Source of the DNA: Saprospiraceae bacterium
GTDB lineage: Bacteria; Bacteroidota; Bacteroidia; Chitinophagales; Saprospiraceae
DNA: 6,317 bases
Direction: 5' to 3'
Assembly: GCA_007134625.1 (NCBI GenBank)
Contig: SLKL01000279.1
Span: 1-6,317, forward strand
Shown: piece after piece, positions 1 to 5,588 of the stretch
Position numbering within the stretch: position 1 is the stretch's first letter
How the letters are laid out: each line of letters starts with the position of its first letter
Notes under the pieces: model-generated
The model's database searches: none
Told to the model about the DNA's origin: nothing
Seen by the model: the letters and a program-made list of their open reading frames with translations, nothing else
Position numbers and translations under genes: made by a program

Positions 1-174
1 ATGAAAATGAGCGAAAAATTCAAGATCGAGGAAGAGGGGAAAATATTCCGCAGGCGTAGCCATAGCTACGTTGAGGAAAGATTTTTCCTGATGACGAAGA
101 TATTGGATTTTACAGCAATTTGTAATAGAAAGGGGTTTTCGGATTGGACTCACTTATTCAATTCAAGATCTTTT
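1..174. other. Region without a supported gene, downstream of ndk
   Basis: No recognisable protein or RNA gene was found here. The plus strand is open from an ATG at position 1, but that frame continues far into the antisense of ndk, has no recognisable domain and looks like a chance open frame. The minus strand is also open in the complementary frame, equally without a recognisable product. The one visible structure is a small hairpin at 55-70. There is no clear rho-independent terminator directly behind ndk; only an 8-bp palindrome (AAGATCTT, 165-172) lies next to its stop. A gene fragment continuing beyond the left edge cannot be excluded. Confidence 0.4.
55..70. repeat. Short inverted repeat (6-bp stem, 4-nt loop)
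   Basis: CGTAGC (55-60) and GCTACG (65-70) are perfect reverse complements separated by CATA, and two G-T wobbles could lengthen the stem (53-54 with 71-72). No T-run follows on either strand, so it is not an ordinary intrinsic terminator. It could be a palindromic intergenic repeat unit, part of a structured RNA, or chance. Confidence 0.35.
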
Positions 175-597
175 TTAAGAGAACATTTCCGTTCCTGCAA
201 AGTGGAAAGAAGCTTCTCTTTTTGCGTTTTCATCACTGTCTGCACCGTGAACTGCATTTTCTCCTATGCTGCTTGCATACTTGGCCCTGATGGTTCCTTC
301 CGCAGCCTCAGCCGGATTAGTAGCTCCAATTAGTTTTCTGAAATCTTCTACAGCATTGTCTTTTTGTAGAACAGCTGCTACGATTGGTCCTGAAGACATG
401 AATTCAACTAATTCGCCGTAGAATGGGCGCTCCTTGTGAACTTCGTAGAACTCACCGGCTTTTTCTGCTGATAATTTAGTGAACTTCATCGCAACGATTT
501 TAAATCCTGCATTATTAATCATAGCCAGGATGTTGCCGATATTGCCCGCTTTTACAGCATCGGGCTTAATCATTGTAAAAGTAATATTGTTTGCCAT
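175..597 (-). CDS. ndk: Nucleoside diphosphate kinase
   Basis: This cytoplasmic enzyme moves the gamma-phosphate of an NTP (usually ATP) onto NDPs through a phospho-histidine intermediate, balancing NTP and dNTP pools. The 140-residue product is full length for the family and collinear with it throughout. It opens with the typical [10 protein letters not shown] segment (Lys11). The active-site signature NAVHGADS is at 114-121 with the catalytic His117, and the expected nucleotide-binding residues are present (Tyr51, Arg87, Thr93, Arg104, Asn114). The start is the ATG at 597-595, about 20 nt below a good TAnnTTTG promoter on the same strand and without a Shine-Dalgarno sequence. It diverges from nrnA. 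Nothing suggests truncation or an altered active site. The identification is secure. Confidence 0.97.
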   Translation of the reverse strand: MANNITFTMIKPDAVKAGNIGNILAMINNAGFKIVAMKFTKLSAEKAGEFYEVHKERPFYGELVEFMSSGPIVAAVLQKDNAVEDFRKLIGATNPAEAAEGTIRAKYASSIGENAVHGADSDENAKREASFHFAGTEMFS

Positions 598-622
598 TTT
601 TACTGGTTTTTATAAGAAAGTG

Positions 623-650
623 CAAAAGTAAGAAACCTTGATTTTTTCAA
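623..650 (-). promoter_or_regulatory. Predicted ndk promoter (Bacteroidota type)
   Basis: Read on the minus strand, TTG (650-648) is followed after 17 nt by TACTTTTG (630-623). This fits the known Bacteroidota housekeeping pattern of a -33 TTG and a -7 TAnnTTTG. Transcription would begin near 616-619 and leave a leader of about 20 nt before the ndk ATG. It is divergent from the nrnA promoter, with 20 bp between the two -33 elements. Confidence 0.7.
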
Positions 651-670
651 TAACATTAGCCGATAAATTA

Positions 671-698
671 TTTGTTAAAGTAATTTATTGTAATTTTG
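671..698 (+). promoter_or_regulatory. Predicted nrnA promoter with almost no leader
   Basis: TTTG (671-674) is followed after 16 nt by TAATTTTG (691-698), an exact TAnnTTTG -7 box. The start should fall about 5-7 nt downstream of the box, near 703-705, only a few bases before the ATG at 707. The mRNA would therefore be leaderless or nearly so. The box position also argues against any nrnA start upstream of 707. The 16-nt spacing is slightly short for the class. Confidence 0.68.
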
Positions 699-706
699 CG
701 GTCTGC

Positions 707-1705
707 ATGATAGAAGATACTCAAATATTCCAAAAAGAAATCAGAGATCCCAAAGATATTGTTATCCTTTCTCACAGGAATCCGGATGGCGATGCGCTTG
801 GTTCAAGTTTGGCTATGCAAGAATTTCTTTCGGCTAAAGGGCATTTCGTGAAGTGCATTTTTCCCAGTGAATATCCTGAAAATTTTGAATGGATGCCCGG
901 GATAAAGGATAGCTTGATTTACGATTTGGGAGCTGAGGAGGTGATAAAATATATTCAGAAAGCTCAACTAATTCTTTGCCTTGATTTTAATGCATTGGAT
1001 AGAATCGACAAAATGGGCGAAGCTGTAGATCAAAATAAAAACGCCTTTAAGGTGCTGATTGATCATCATCTTGATCCTGAGCCCTTTGCTGATTATTACT
1101 ATTGTGACGATAAGGCTAGTTCCACCTGTGAGTTAATATATAGAATGCTCAATGAAATGGGGGAACAACATGCAGTTAGAGGAAATATTGCTGATTTTCT
1201 ATACACCGGCATCATTACCGACACAGGTTCATTTCATCACGCTACCAATTCAGCACTTTTTAGAATTGTAGCTGATTTGAAAGACAAAGGCCTGGACGAC
1301 AGTTATCTCCAAAACCTGATTTTCAATAGTCAATCTGAAAAACAGATGCGGTTGTTAGGTCATTGTCTTGCCAACAGAATGAATATTAACGAAGACCTTG
1401 GAATTGGTCTTATCTTTCTAACTAAGGATGATTATAAAGAATTCGATATTCAGCGTGGGGATACAGAAGGTATAATAAATTATCTTTTGAAGGTAAAAAT
1501 AGTAAAATTAGCGGCGTTTATCACGCAACAACCTAGAATAATCAAGTTATCCCTTCGTTCAAAGGGAGAAATTTCTGTTCAAGCCCTTGCGCGGGAACAT
1601 TTCAATGGAGGTGGGCACTTTAATGCCTCAGGTGGATATGCACACAGCAGTCTTGCTCATGTGATAAAAAAATTCTGGGAAGTAGCTCCCGACTATGTTA
1701 AGTAA
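707..1705 (+). CDS. nrnA: DHH/DHHA1 phosphoesterase, NrnA-like nanoRNase and pAp phosphatase
   Basis: Predicted cytoplasmic metal-dependent (Mn-type) phosphoesterase. NrnA family members degrade 2-5-nt RNA to mononucleotides and convert pAp to AMP, replacing Orn and CysQ in bacteria that lack them. The product is 332 residues, normal for the family. DHH domain motifs appear in order: HRNPDGDALG (23-32), Asp93 in LCLDFNALD, IDHH (118-121), and GIITDTGSF with Asp172. The C-terminal DHHA1 domain carries GGGHFNASGG (301-310), the substrate-binding loop. The frame stays open upstream to a TTG at 638, but that part overlaps the promoter and matches nothing in the family, so the ATG at 707 is preferred. 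It leads a short operon with the FKBP lipoprotein 23 bp downstream. Exact substrate preference (nanoRNA, pAp or a cyclic-dinucleotide product) cannot be read from sequence. Confidence 0.92.
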   Translation: MIEDTQIFQKEIRDPKDIVILSHRNPDGDALGSSLAMQEFLSAKGHFVKCIFPSEYPENFEWMPGIKDSLIYDLGAEEVIKYIQKAQLILCLDFNALDRIDKMGEAVDQNKNAFKVLIDHHLDPEPFADYYYCDDKASSTCELIYRMLNEMGEQHAVRGNIADFLYTGIITDTGSFHHATNSALFRIVADLKDKGLDDSYLQNLIFNSQSEKQMRLLGHCLANRMNINEDLGIGLIFLTKDDYKEFDIQRGDTEGIINYLLKVKIVKLAAFITQQPRIIKLSLRSKGEISVQALAREHFNGGGHFNASGGYAHSSLAHVIKKFWEVAPDYVK

Positions 1706-1728
1706 TTAATTAATTTAAAAATAGATCA

Positions 1729-2595
1729 ATGAAAAATTTATTAGTATTAACTACTCTTGCACTTTTCCTTTTATCAGCTTGTGGTGAAGAGCAAAGAGAT
1801 AGTGTAACTACAGCTTCAGGATTTGAAGTGGTATGGCATGAAAGAGGACAGGGTGAACCTGCAAATGAAGGCGATATGCTTTTGTTTCACGTAAGCTATA
1901 TGTTAAATGATTCACTACTTTTTGATTCGAGGTCAAACCCCGATACACCTTCGCTTCAACTTCCTTCAATGGATGATCCGCAAATACAGGGAGAGCCATT
2001 GTTCGAAGCAATAGCTATGATGGTGCCCGGAGATTTGGCTACAGTTTCTCAAAGGGGTGATGAAATGCCAATGGAGCAAGCTCAGCAATTGGAAATGGCT
2101 GACGACGACTTACTGAATTACAATATTGAATTGTTTAGAATTGTGACTCAGGAAGAAATCATGGCCATGCAGGAAGCATCCAGAGCTCGTGAATCTGAAG
2201 TTCAGGCATTCGTTCAGGAAGTATTGGATACCTACAGAGCTAATGGCTTTGGTGATGATTTGGTTGTAACAGAAACCGGATTGCAATACGTTATTCACGA
2301 AAGTGGAAACGGTCCATCAATTAATGTTGGAGATCAGGCAGAAGTTCACTACTACGGTAAAGTAATAGAAAATGGAGCAATGTTTGATAATTCTTTCTCA
2401 AGAGGTGAACCATTTGGCCTTACTGTAGGTGTAGGAATGGTAATCCCGGGGTGGGATGAGGCATTGAGTAACCTTAATAAAGGTGACGCCGCTTCAATAT
2501 TTATTCCTTATCCATTAGCATACGGTGAGGAGGGAAGACCCCCACAGATTCCTCAGAGATCTGATTTGCTCTTCTATATTGAAATTCAAGAATAG
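1729..2595 (+). CDS. FKBP-type peptidyl-prolyl isomerase lipoprotein with two FKBP-like domains
   Basis: Predicted envelope prolyl cis-trans isomerase or chaperone of 288 residues. A lipoprotein signal peptide ends in LLSAC with the lipidated Cys18; the following GEE is acidic, which might favour surface export in Bacteroidota, though weakly. Residues 27-140 form an FKBP-like N-domain (GFEVVW, LLFDS, GEPLFEA, MVPGD) lacking the catalytic Trp and the AYG-IP loop, so it is probably inactive. A charged, helical-looking linker (141-178) leads to a canonical FKBP domain (181-287). That domain keeps HYYG, MFDNS with Phe219-Asp220, VIPGW (238-242), LAYG (263-266), QIP and the terminal LLFYIEI strand, covering nearly all FKBP12 pocket positions; His87 is replaced by Arg. 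It is the second gene after nrnA and is followed by a terminator. It is a paralog of the gene at 3766-4632. Confidence 0.92.
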   Translation: MKNLLVLTTLALFLLSACGEEQRDSVTTASGFEVVWHERGQGEPANEGDMLLFHVSYMLNDSLLFDSRSNPDTPSLQLPSMDDPQIQGEPLFEAIAMMVPGDLATVSQRGDEMPMEQAQQLEMADDDLLNYNIELFRIVTQEEIMAMQEASRARESEVQAFVQEVLDTYRANGFGDDLVVTETGLQYVIHESGNGPSINVGDQAEVHYYGKVIENGAMFDNSFSRGEPFGLTVGVGMVIPGWDEALSNLNKGDAASIFIPYPLAYGEEGRPPQIPQRSDLLFYIEIQE

Positions 2596-2616
2596 AAAGT
2601 CAGAAAAAAAAACACG

Positions 2617-2649
2617 GAGATGAGTAATTTTGCTCATCTCTTTTTTTTT
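2617..2649 (+). terminator. Rho-independent terminator after the nrnA-FKBP operon
   Basis: GAGATGAG (2617-2624) pairs perfectly with CTCATCTC (2633-2640) around an 8-nt loop and is followed by nine T (2641-2649). An A-run at 2604-2612 could extend pairing with the T-run past a short bulge. It lies 21 nt after the FKBP stop and ends 20 nt before the prfB start. The loop is itself an exact -7 promoter-type octamer. Confidence 0.85.
2625..2632 (+). promoter_or_regulatory. Possible -7 promoter box for prfB inside the terminator loop
   Basis: TAATTTTG fits TAnnTTTG exactly and is identical to the -7 box proposed for nrnA (691-698). A start near 2637-2639 would give prfB a leader of about 30 nt. 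No TTG lies at the expected distance upstream (roughly 2600-2609 is A-rich), so the -33 element is missing. No other TAnnTTTG is visible between the terminator and the prfB ATG. It may instead be coincidence, with prfB expressed by read-through. Confidence 0.35.
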
Positions 2650-2669
2650 AACCCAATAAAACTACAGTA

Positions 2670-3759
2670 ATGACTGCGGATGAACTAAAACAGCTTCGCG
2701 ATCGCCTACTGCTCTTAAGGAGGTATCTTTAAAGTAGATGAGCGAAAACAAAAAATAGAAGATAAAGAAATAACCGCATCTGCTCCTGATTTTTGGAATG
2801 ACCCTCCAGCAGCAGAAGAAGTACTTCGAGAGTTAAAACAACTAAAGCAATGGGTGAAAGTTTTTGCCGAATCAGAGGAAATAGTTGAAGACGTAGAAGT
2901 GCTTTATGACTTTTATAAGGAAGGTGAATCCTCAGAAGAGGAAGTTCAGCTGAAATATGAAAAGGCATTAGAGAAAATTGAGGATCTGGAATTCAGGGCA
3001 ACTCTTAATAAGCCTGAAGACGAGTTGGGGTGTATGCTGGAGATCAATGCCGGCGCAGGTGGGACTGAAGCCTGCGATTGGGCTGATATGCTTGCGCGTA
3101 TGTACACTATGTTTGCTGAGAAAAATGGCTTTAAAGTAAGTGTCCTGAACAGAGTTGCTGGTGATGTGGCCGGAATTAAATCTATAGAAATTGAAATACA
3201 AGGGGATTACGCCTTTGGGATGCTTAAAGGTGAAAATGGTGTGCATCGTCTTGTTCGGGTAAGTCCATTTAATGCTCAGGGAAAAAGGATGACCTCCTTC
3301 GCCTCGGTTTTTGTCCATCCGCTGGTTGATGATCGCATCGAGGTAGATTACAATCCTGCCGATATTGAATGGGATACCTTTAGGTCAAGTGGGGCAGGGG
3401 GGCAGCATGTCAACAAAACTGAATCTGCCGTAAGGCTTCGCCACCTTCCTTCCGGGATAGTAGTAGAGTGTCAGCAAGAGAGAAGCCAACACCTCAATAG
3501 GGATAAAGCTATCCAAATGCTGAAATCCAGACTTTTTCAAAAAGAGCTCGAGCGGCAGATGGAAGAAAAAAATAAGATTGAGGCTGAAAAAATGAAAAAT
3601 GAATGGGGGTCTCAAATCCGATCCTATGTACTGGATGACAGAAGAGTGAAAGACCACAGGACCAATCATCAGACTAATAATACCGACGCTGTCTTAGATG
3701 GTGACATTTATCCCTTTTTGAAAACCTGGTTATTGGCCAATGAGGCTAGTCAAAATTGA
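2670..3759 (+). CDS. prfB: Peptide chain release factor 2, made by +1 programmed frameshift (2670-2729 joined to 2731-3759)
   Basis: RF2 releases finished peptides at UGA and UAA codons. Frame 0 starts at ATG 2670, encodes 20 residues ending RRYL and stops at TAA (2730-2732). Skipping T2730 continues KVDERKQ into the full factor, 362 residues in total (E. coli 365). Domain features: coiled-coil N-terminus; [10 protein letters not shown] (128-137); stop-recognition tripeptide SPF (198-200), which marks RF2 rather than RF1; and the catalytic GGQ (243-245) in [14 protein letters not shown]. Ser239 sits at the position corresponding to E. coli residue 246. There is no Shine-Dalgarno sequence at the start. 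FKBP gene two follows after 6 bp. The interruption is recoding, not a broken gene, because AGGAGG and CTT are at their canonical places. An annotation starting at the in-frame GTG 2854 would lose 61 residues. Confidence 0.95.
2717..2733 (+). promoter_or_regulatory. prfB +1 programmed frameshift site with a TAA stop
   Basis: The site reads AAGGAGGT (2717-2724), an internal Shine-Dalgarno-like sequence, then TAT, the slippery Leu codon CTT (2727-2729) and TAA (2730-2732), followed by A. The gap from AGGAGG to CTT is 3 nt, as in the classical E. coli site. In the known mechanism, scarce RF2 leaves the ribosome paused, the tRNA slips from CUU to UUU, and translation resumes in +1, here at AAA 2731. 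The family standard is TGA followed by C; TAA is also read by RF1, so the feedback may be less RF2-specific. Confidence 0.92.
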
Positions 3760-3765
3760 TTTGCA

Positions 3766-4632
3766 ATGAAAAAAATTGTTTTGACTACCTTCTTTTTAGT
3801 AATTTATTGGAGTAGTTTATCCACTCTTTATAGTCAGAATGGTAAAGAATTAACCACATCTTCAGGCTTCCCTATTGTCTGGGTAGAGCAAGGGGAGGGT
3901 GAATTACCGGAAGCCGGAGGGCGTATATTTTTTAACCTTCAATATTCAATTGGAGATTCTGTAGTTTTTGATTCCAAAGCTAGTGGTGATGTATCTTCAA
4001 TGGAATTGCCGGAAGCGAATGATCCTAAAATTGCAGGGGAACCACTTTTTGAAGCACTTTACCTAATGGTTCCAGGAGATGTGGTGATAGTGAGTCAGAA
4101 AAGAGACCAAATGAATCAACCACTTCCCGGTATGACTGAAAATGATGAACTAAGGACCCGGGTAGAATTTGTAAATTATAAAACTGCGAAGGAATACGAA
4201 GCGGAATTGCAAGTTGTAAGAGATAGACTTCCTGAAGTAAGAGAGTTTGTGGAGGCGGTTTGGTGGAACTATGTTTCAGGCGAATACGAAGATGAGTTGA
4301 TCAAAACTGAATCAGGTTTGGAGTTTATTATCCATGAAAAAGGTAATGGTCCACCCATAAGCCAAGGTGACAGAATAAGCTTTCACTATTTTGGAAAAAA
4401 TATTGAATCAGCTGCAAATTTTGACAATTCATTTAATCGTGCGAGAGCAATAAACTTTGTTGTAGGTTATGGTAGTGTTATGCCAGGGTGGGATGAATTG
4501 TTTTTGTTGCTGAACAAGGGTGATGTCGTAAGTGCTTTTATACCCTGGCAACTGGCTTACGGAGTGCGTGGACGACCACCCGTTATTCCCGGCAAATCAA
4601 ATCTATTGTATTACTTTGAGATATTAGAATAG
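3766..4632 (+). CDS. Exported FKBP-type peptidyl-prolyl isomerase with two FKBP-like domains, paralog of the gene at 1729
   Basis: Predicted periplasmic prolyl isomerase, 288 residues, the same length and layout as the lipoprotein at 1729-2595. The signal peptide is of the Sec type I kind (KK, then a hydrophobic run, possible cleavage near residues 23-24 in LYSQ) with no lipobox Cys, so it is probably soluble. The N-domain (about 30-138) retains GEPLFEA and MVPGD but lacks the FKBP catalytic Trp. The C-domain (181-287) has HYFG, NFDNS, VMPGW (238-242), LAYG (263-266) and VIP; a hand alignment gives about 62 identities in 108 residues with the paralog. At the FKBP12 Phe99 position it has Tyr. 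It starts 6 bp after the prfB stop and is probably cotranscribed with it. No terminator hairpin is evident in the 36 bp before the convergent anti-sigma gene. Confidence 0.9.
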   Translation: MKKIVLTTFFLVIYWSSLSTLYSQNGKELTTSSGFPIVWVEQGEGELPEAGGRIFFNLQYSIGDSVVFDSKASGDVSSMELPEANDPKIAGEPLFEALYLMVPGDVVIVSQKRDQMNQPLPGMTENDELRTRVEFVNYKTAKEYEAELQVVRDRLPEVREFVEAVWWNYVSGEYEDELIKTESGLEFIIHEKGNGPPISQGDRISFHYFGKNIESAANFDNSFNRARAINFVVGYGSVMPGWDELFLLLNKGDVVSAFIPWQLAYGVRGRPPVIPGKSNLLYYFEILE

Positions 4633-4668
4633 AAAACAAAAATGGTGAACTTAGCCCTCTACCCACAG

Positions 4669-5442
4669 TTAGTTTCTTACCCTAAACACTATATTTTCCT
4701 CGATAGGTTGACTTGGGGATGATCCACTTTCAAGGCTGATGTGACTTAACTGTAAATTCGTACGAGGTAATGGATGTACGATTGAACCATTTGTCAAATC
4801 ATCTAAACTAATCATTCCAACTCTGCGAAACTGACCGGCACTCTCTGACCACAATTGAAAATAGGTGTCTTTGTCTTCGAACTCAGGTGATGGGATAATC
4901 AAAAATTCAGTTGAAGATCTACTTTCAGGAACAATCAAAAATGCATTTTTTCCAAAAAAATCTCCTCTTCCACTTAAAATTGACTTGGAAATGTTACCCG
5001 CATTAAAATCTGAAAGTGCCACTTTTAAGGCCTGATTTAAATTTATGGTATTCTGTATTTCCAACTGAAGGGAATCTATTTTTTCTGCCTGCTCTACTAT
5101 GGCTTTCCGGTAATTATTGTTCTCGTAAATGGTAGATAAAAAAAGAAAAATCATAACTACCATCACCAAAATCAGAACCCCCAAAATAATACGAATACTC
5201 TTTTCTGTTTTACTTCTCTTGGGCTTCTGTTTGCTTTTCTTTCCGGTAGTGGGTTTGTTTTTCTGACCTCTGGTAAAATTGGATTTGAAATTAGAGAGAC
5301 TTTCCTCTACCTTCTCTAACTCTTCTTTTAATGCTATGTTGGTCTTGAGGTCTGCTTCCAGAATTTCGGTAGTTTCAGGGTCCAAAACCCCCAAAACATA
5401 AGCTTCCAGAATCCCTTTTTCTTTATATTCAGCTAAATTCAT
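4669..5442 (-). CDS. Membrane-anchored anti-sigma factor-like protein (RskA-type C-terminal domain)
   Basis: The 257-residue product probably binds a sigma factor on the cytoplasmic side of the inner membrane. The N-terminal helical segment (1-50, with ILEAYVLGVLDPET at 11-24 and a Glu-rich helix) matches the sigma-binding region of RskA-like anti-sigma proteins. It has no zinc-binding HxxxCxxC and no cysteine at all. A Lys/Arg-rich stretch (60-81) precedes one membrane segment (about 83-106), consistent with an N-in orientation. A short coiled coil (112-140) and a periplasmic domain follow, with YFQLWSE (194-200) and VGMISLDD (208-215), the typical YQLW and G-x-I features of the anti-sigma-K C-terminal domain. 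The ATG at 5442 has an A-rich leader. No ECF sigma factor gene is adjacent, so the partner is unknown. The family assignment is good; actual sigma binding is inferred. Confidence 0.75.
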   Translation of the reverse strand: MNLAEYKEKGILEAYVLGVLDPETTEILEADLKTNIALKEELEKVEESLSNFKSNFTRGQKNKPTTGKKSKQKPKRSKTEKSIRIILGVLILVMVVMIFLFLSTIYENNNYRKAIVEQAEKIDSLQLEIQNTINLNQALKVALSDFNAGNISKSILSGRGDFFGKNAFLIVPESRSSTEFLIIPSPEFEDKDTYFQLWSESAGQFRRVGMISLDDLTNGSIVHPLPRTNLQLSHISLESGSSPSQPIEENIVFRVRN

Positions 5443-5453
5443 TTTTTTAATGA

Positions 5454-5461
5454 CAAAGATA
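5454..5461 (-). promoter_or_regulatory. Predicted -7 box for the anti-sigma-like gene
   Basis: On the minus strand 5461-5454 reads TATCTTTG, an exact TAnnTTTG. The expected start, near 5447-5450, lies only 5-8 nt before the ATG at 5442, giving a very short leader. No TTG is present 16-21 nt upstream, so the -33 element is weak or absent, which could point to an activator or to an alternative sigma factor. Confidence 0.45.
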
Positions 5462-5520
5462 AAAGGGCATTGTTTAAGTTGGGGTTTAGATATCCTAAAT
5501 TTTATGTAGGGTAAGTAAAA

Positions 5521-5567
5521 TAAAAAAGACCGGAGGCGTTTTTTGGGATGATATTGCCTCCGGTCTT
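5521..5567 (-). terminator. Rho-independent terminator of the thioredoxin-SPOR gene
   Basis: Perfect 12-bp inverted repeat: AAGACCGGAGGC (5526-5537) with GCCTCCGGTCTT (5556-5567), around an 18-nt loop. On the minus strand the hairpin runs straight into a T-run (the A-run at 5522-5527), about 20 nt after the stop of the gene at 5589. The plus-strand side has no T-run, so it acts in one direction. It separates that gene from the anti-sigma-like gene, arguing against a shared transcript. Confidence 0.85.
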
Positions 5568-5588
5568 AATTCATGGGTATTATATTTT

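Noticed and set aside
1..333. Plus-strand open frame of 110 codons starting at base 1
   Set aside because: About half of it is the antisense of ndk, a secure gene; it has no recognisable domain, no visible promoter and an arbitrary start at the window edge.
638..706. Upstream extension of nrnA to a TTG start at 638
   Set aside because: The extra 23 residues overlap the predicted promoter and are not part of the DHH family; the ATG at 707 fits the promoter and the usual protein length.
933..942. SD-like GAGGAGGTG inside nrnA
   Set aside because: It encodes Glu-Glu-Val in frame, with no start codon of a plausible gene or recoding site after it; taken as coincidence.
2670..2853. prfB as a pseudogene or sequencing frameshift
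   Set aside because: The break falls exactly at a canonical recoding site (AGGAGG, 3 nt, CTT, stop) and both flanking frames encode RF2-like sequence, so programmed frameshifting is the better explanation.
3385..3669. Minus-strand open frame inside prfB
   Set aside because: It is a shadow of the RF2 GGQ domain region, with no family resemblance and no start signals; the same holds for the minus-strand frames inside the first FKBP gene and at 2729-3318.
3733..3763. Possible promoter for the second FKBP gene (TTG at 3733-3735, TTGATTTG at 3756-3763)
   Set aside because: The -7 candidate has T instead of A at the second position of TAnnTTTG and would start transcription within the start codon; cotranscription with prfB 6 bp upstream is simpler.
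4633..4668. Terminator between the convergent second FKBP and anti-sigma-like genes
   Set aside because: Only weak pairing with G-T wobbles could be found and no good T-run follows a stem, so no terminator is called.
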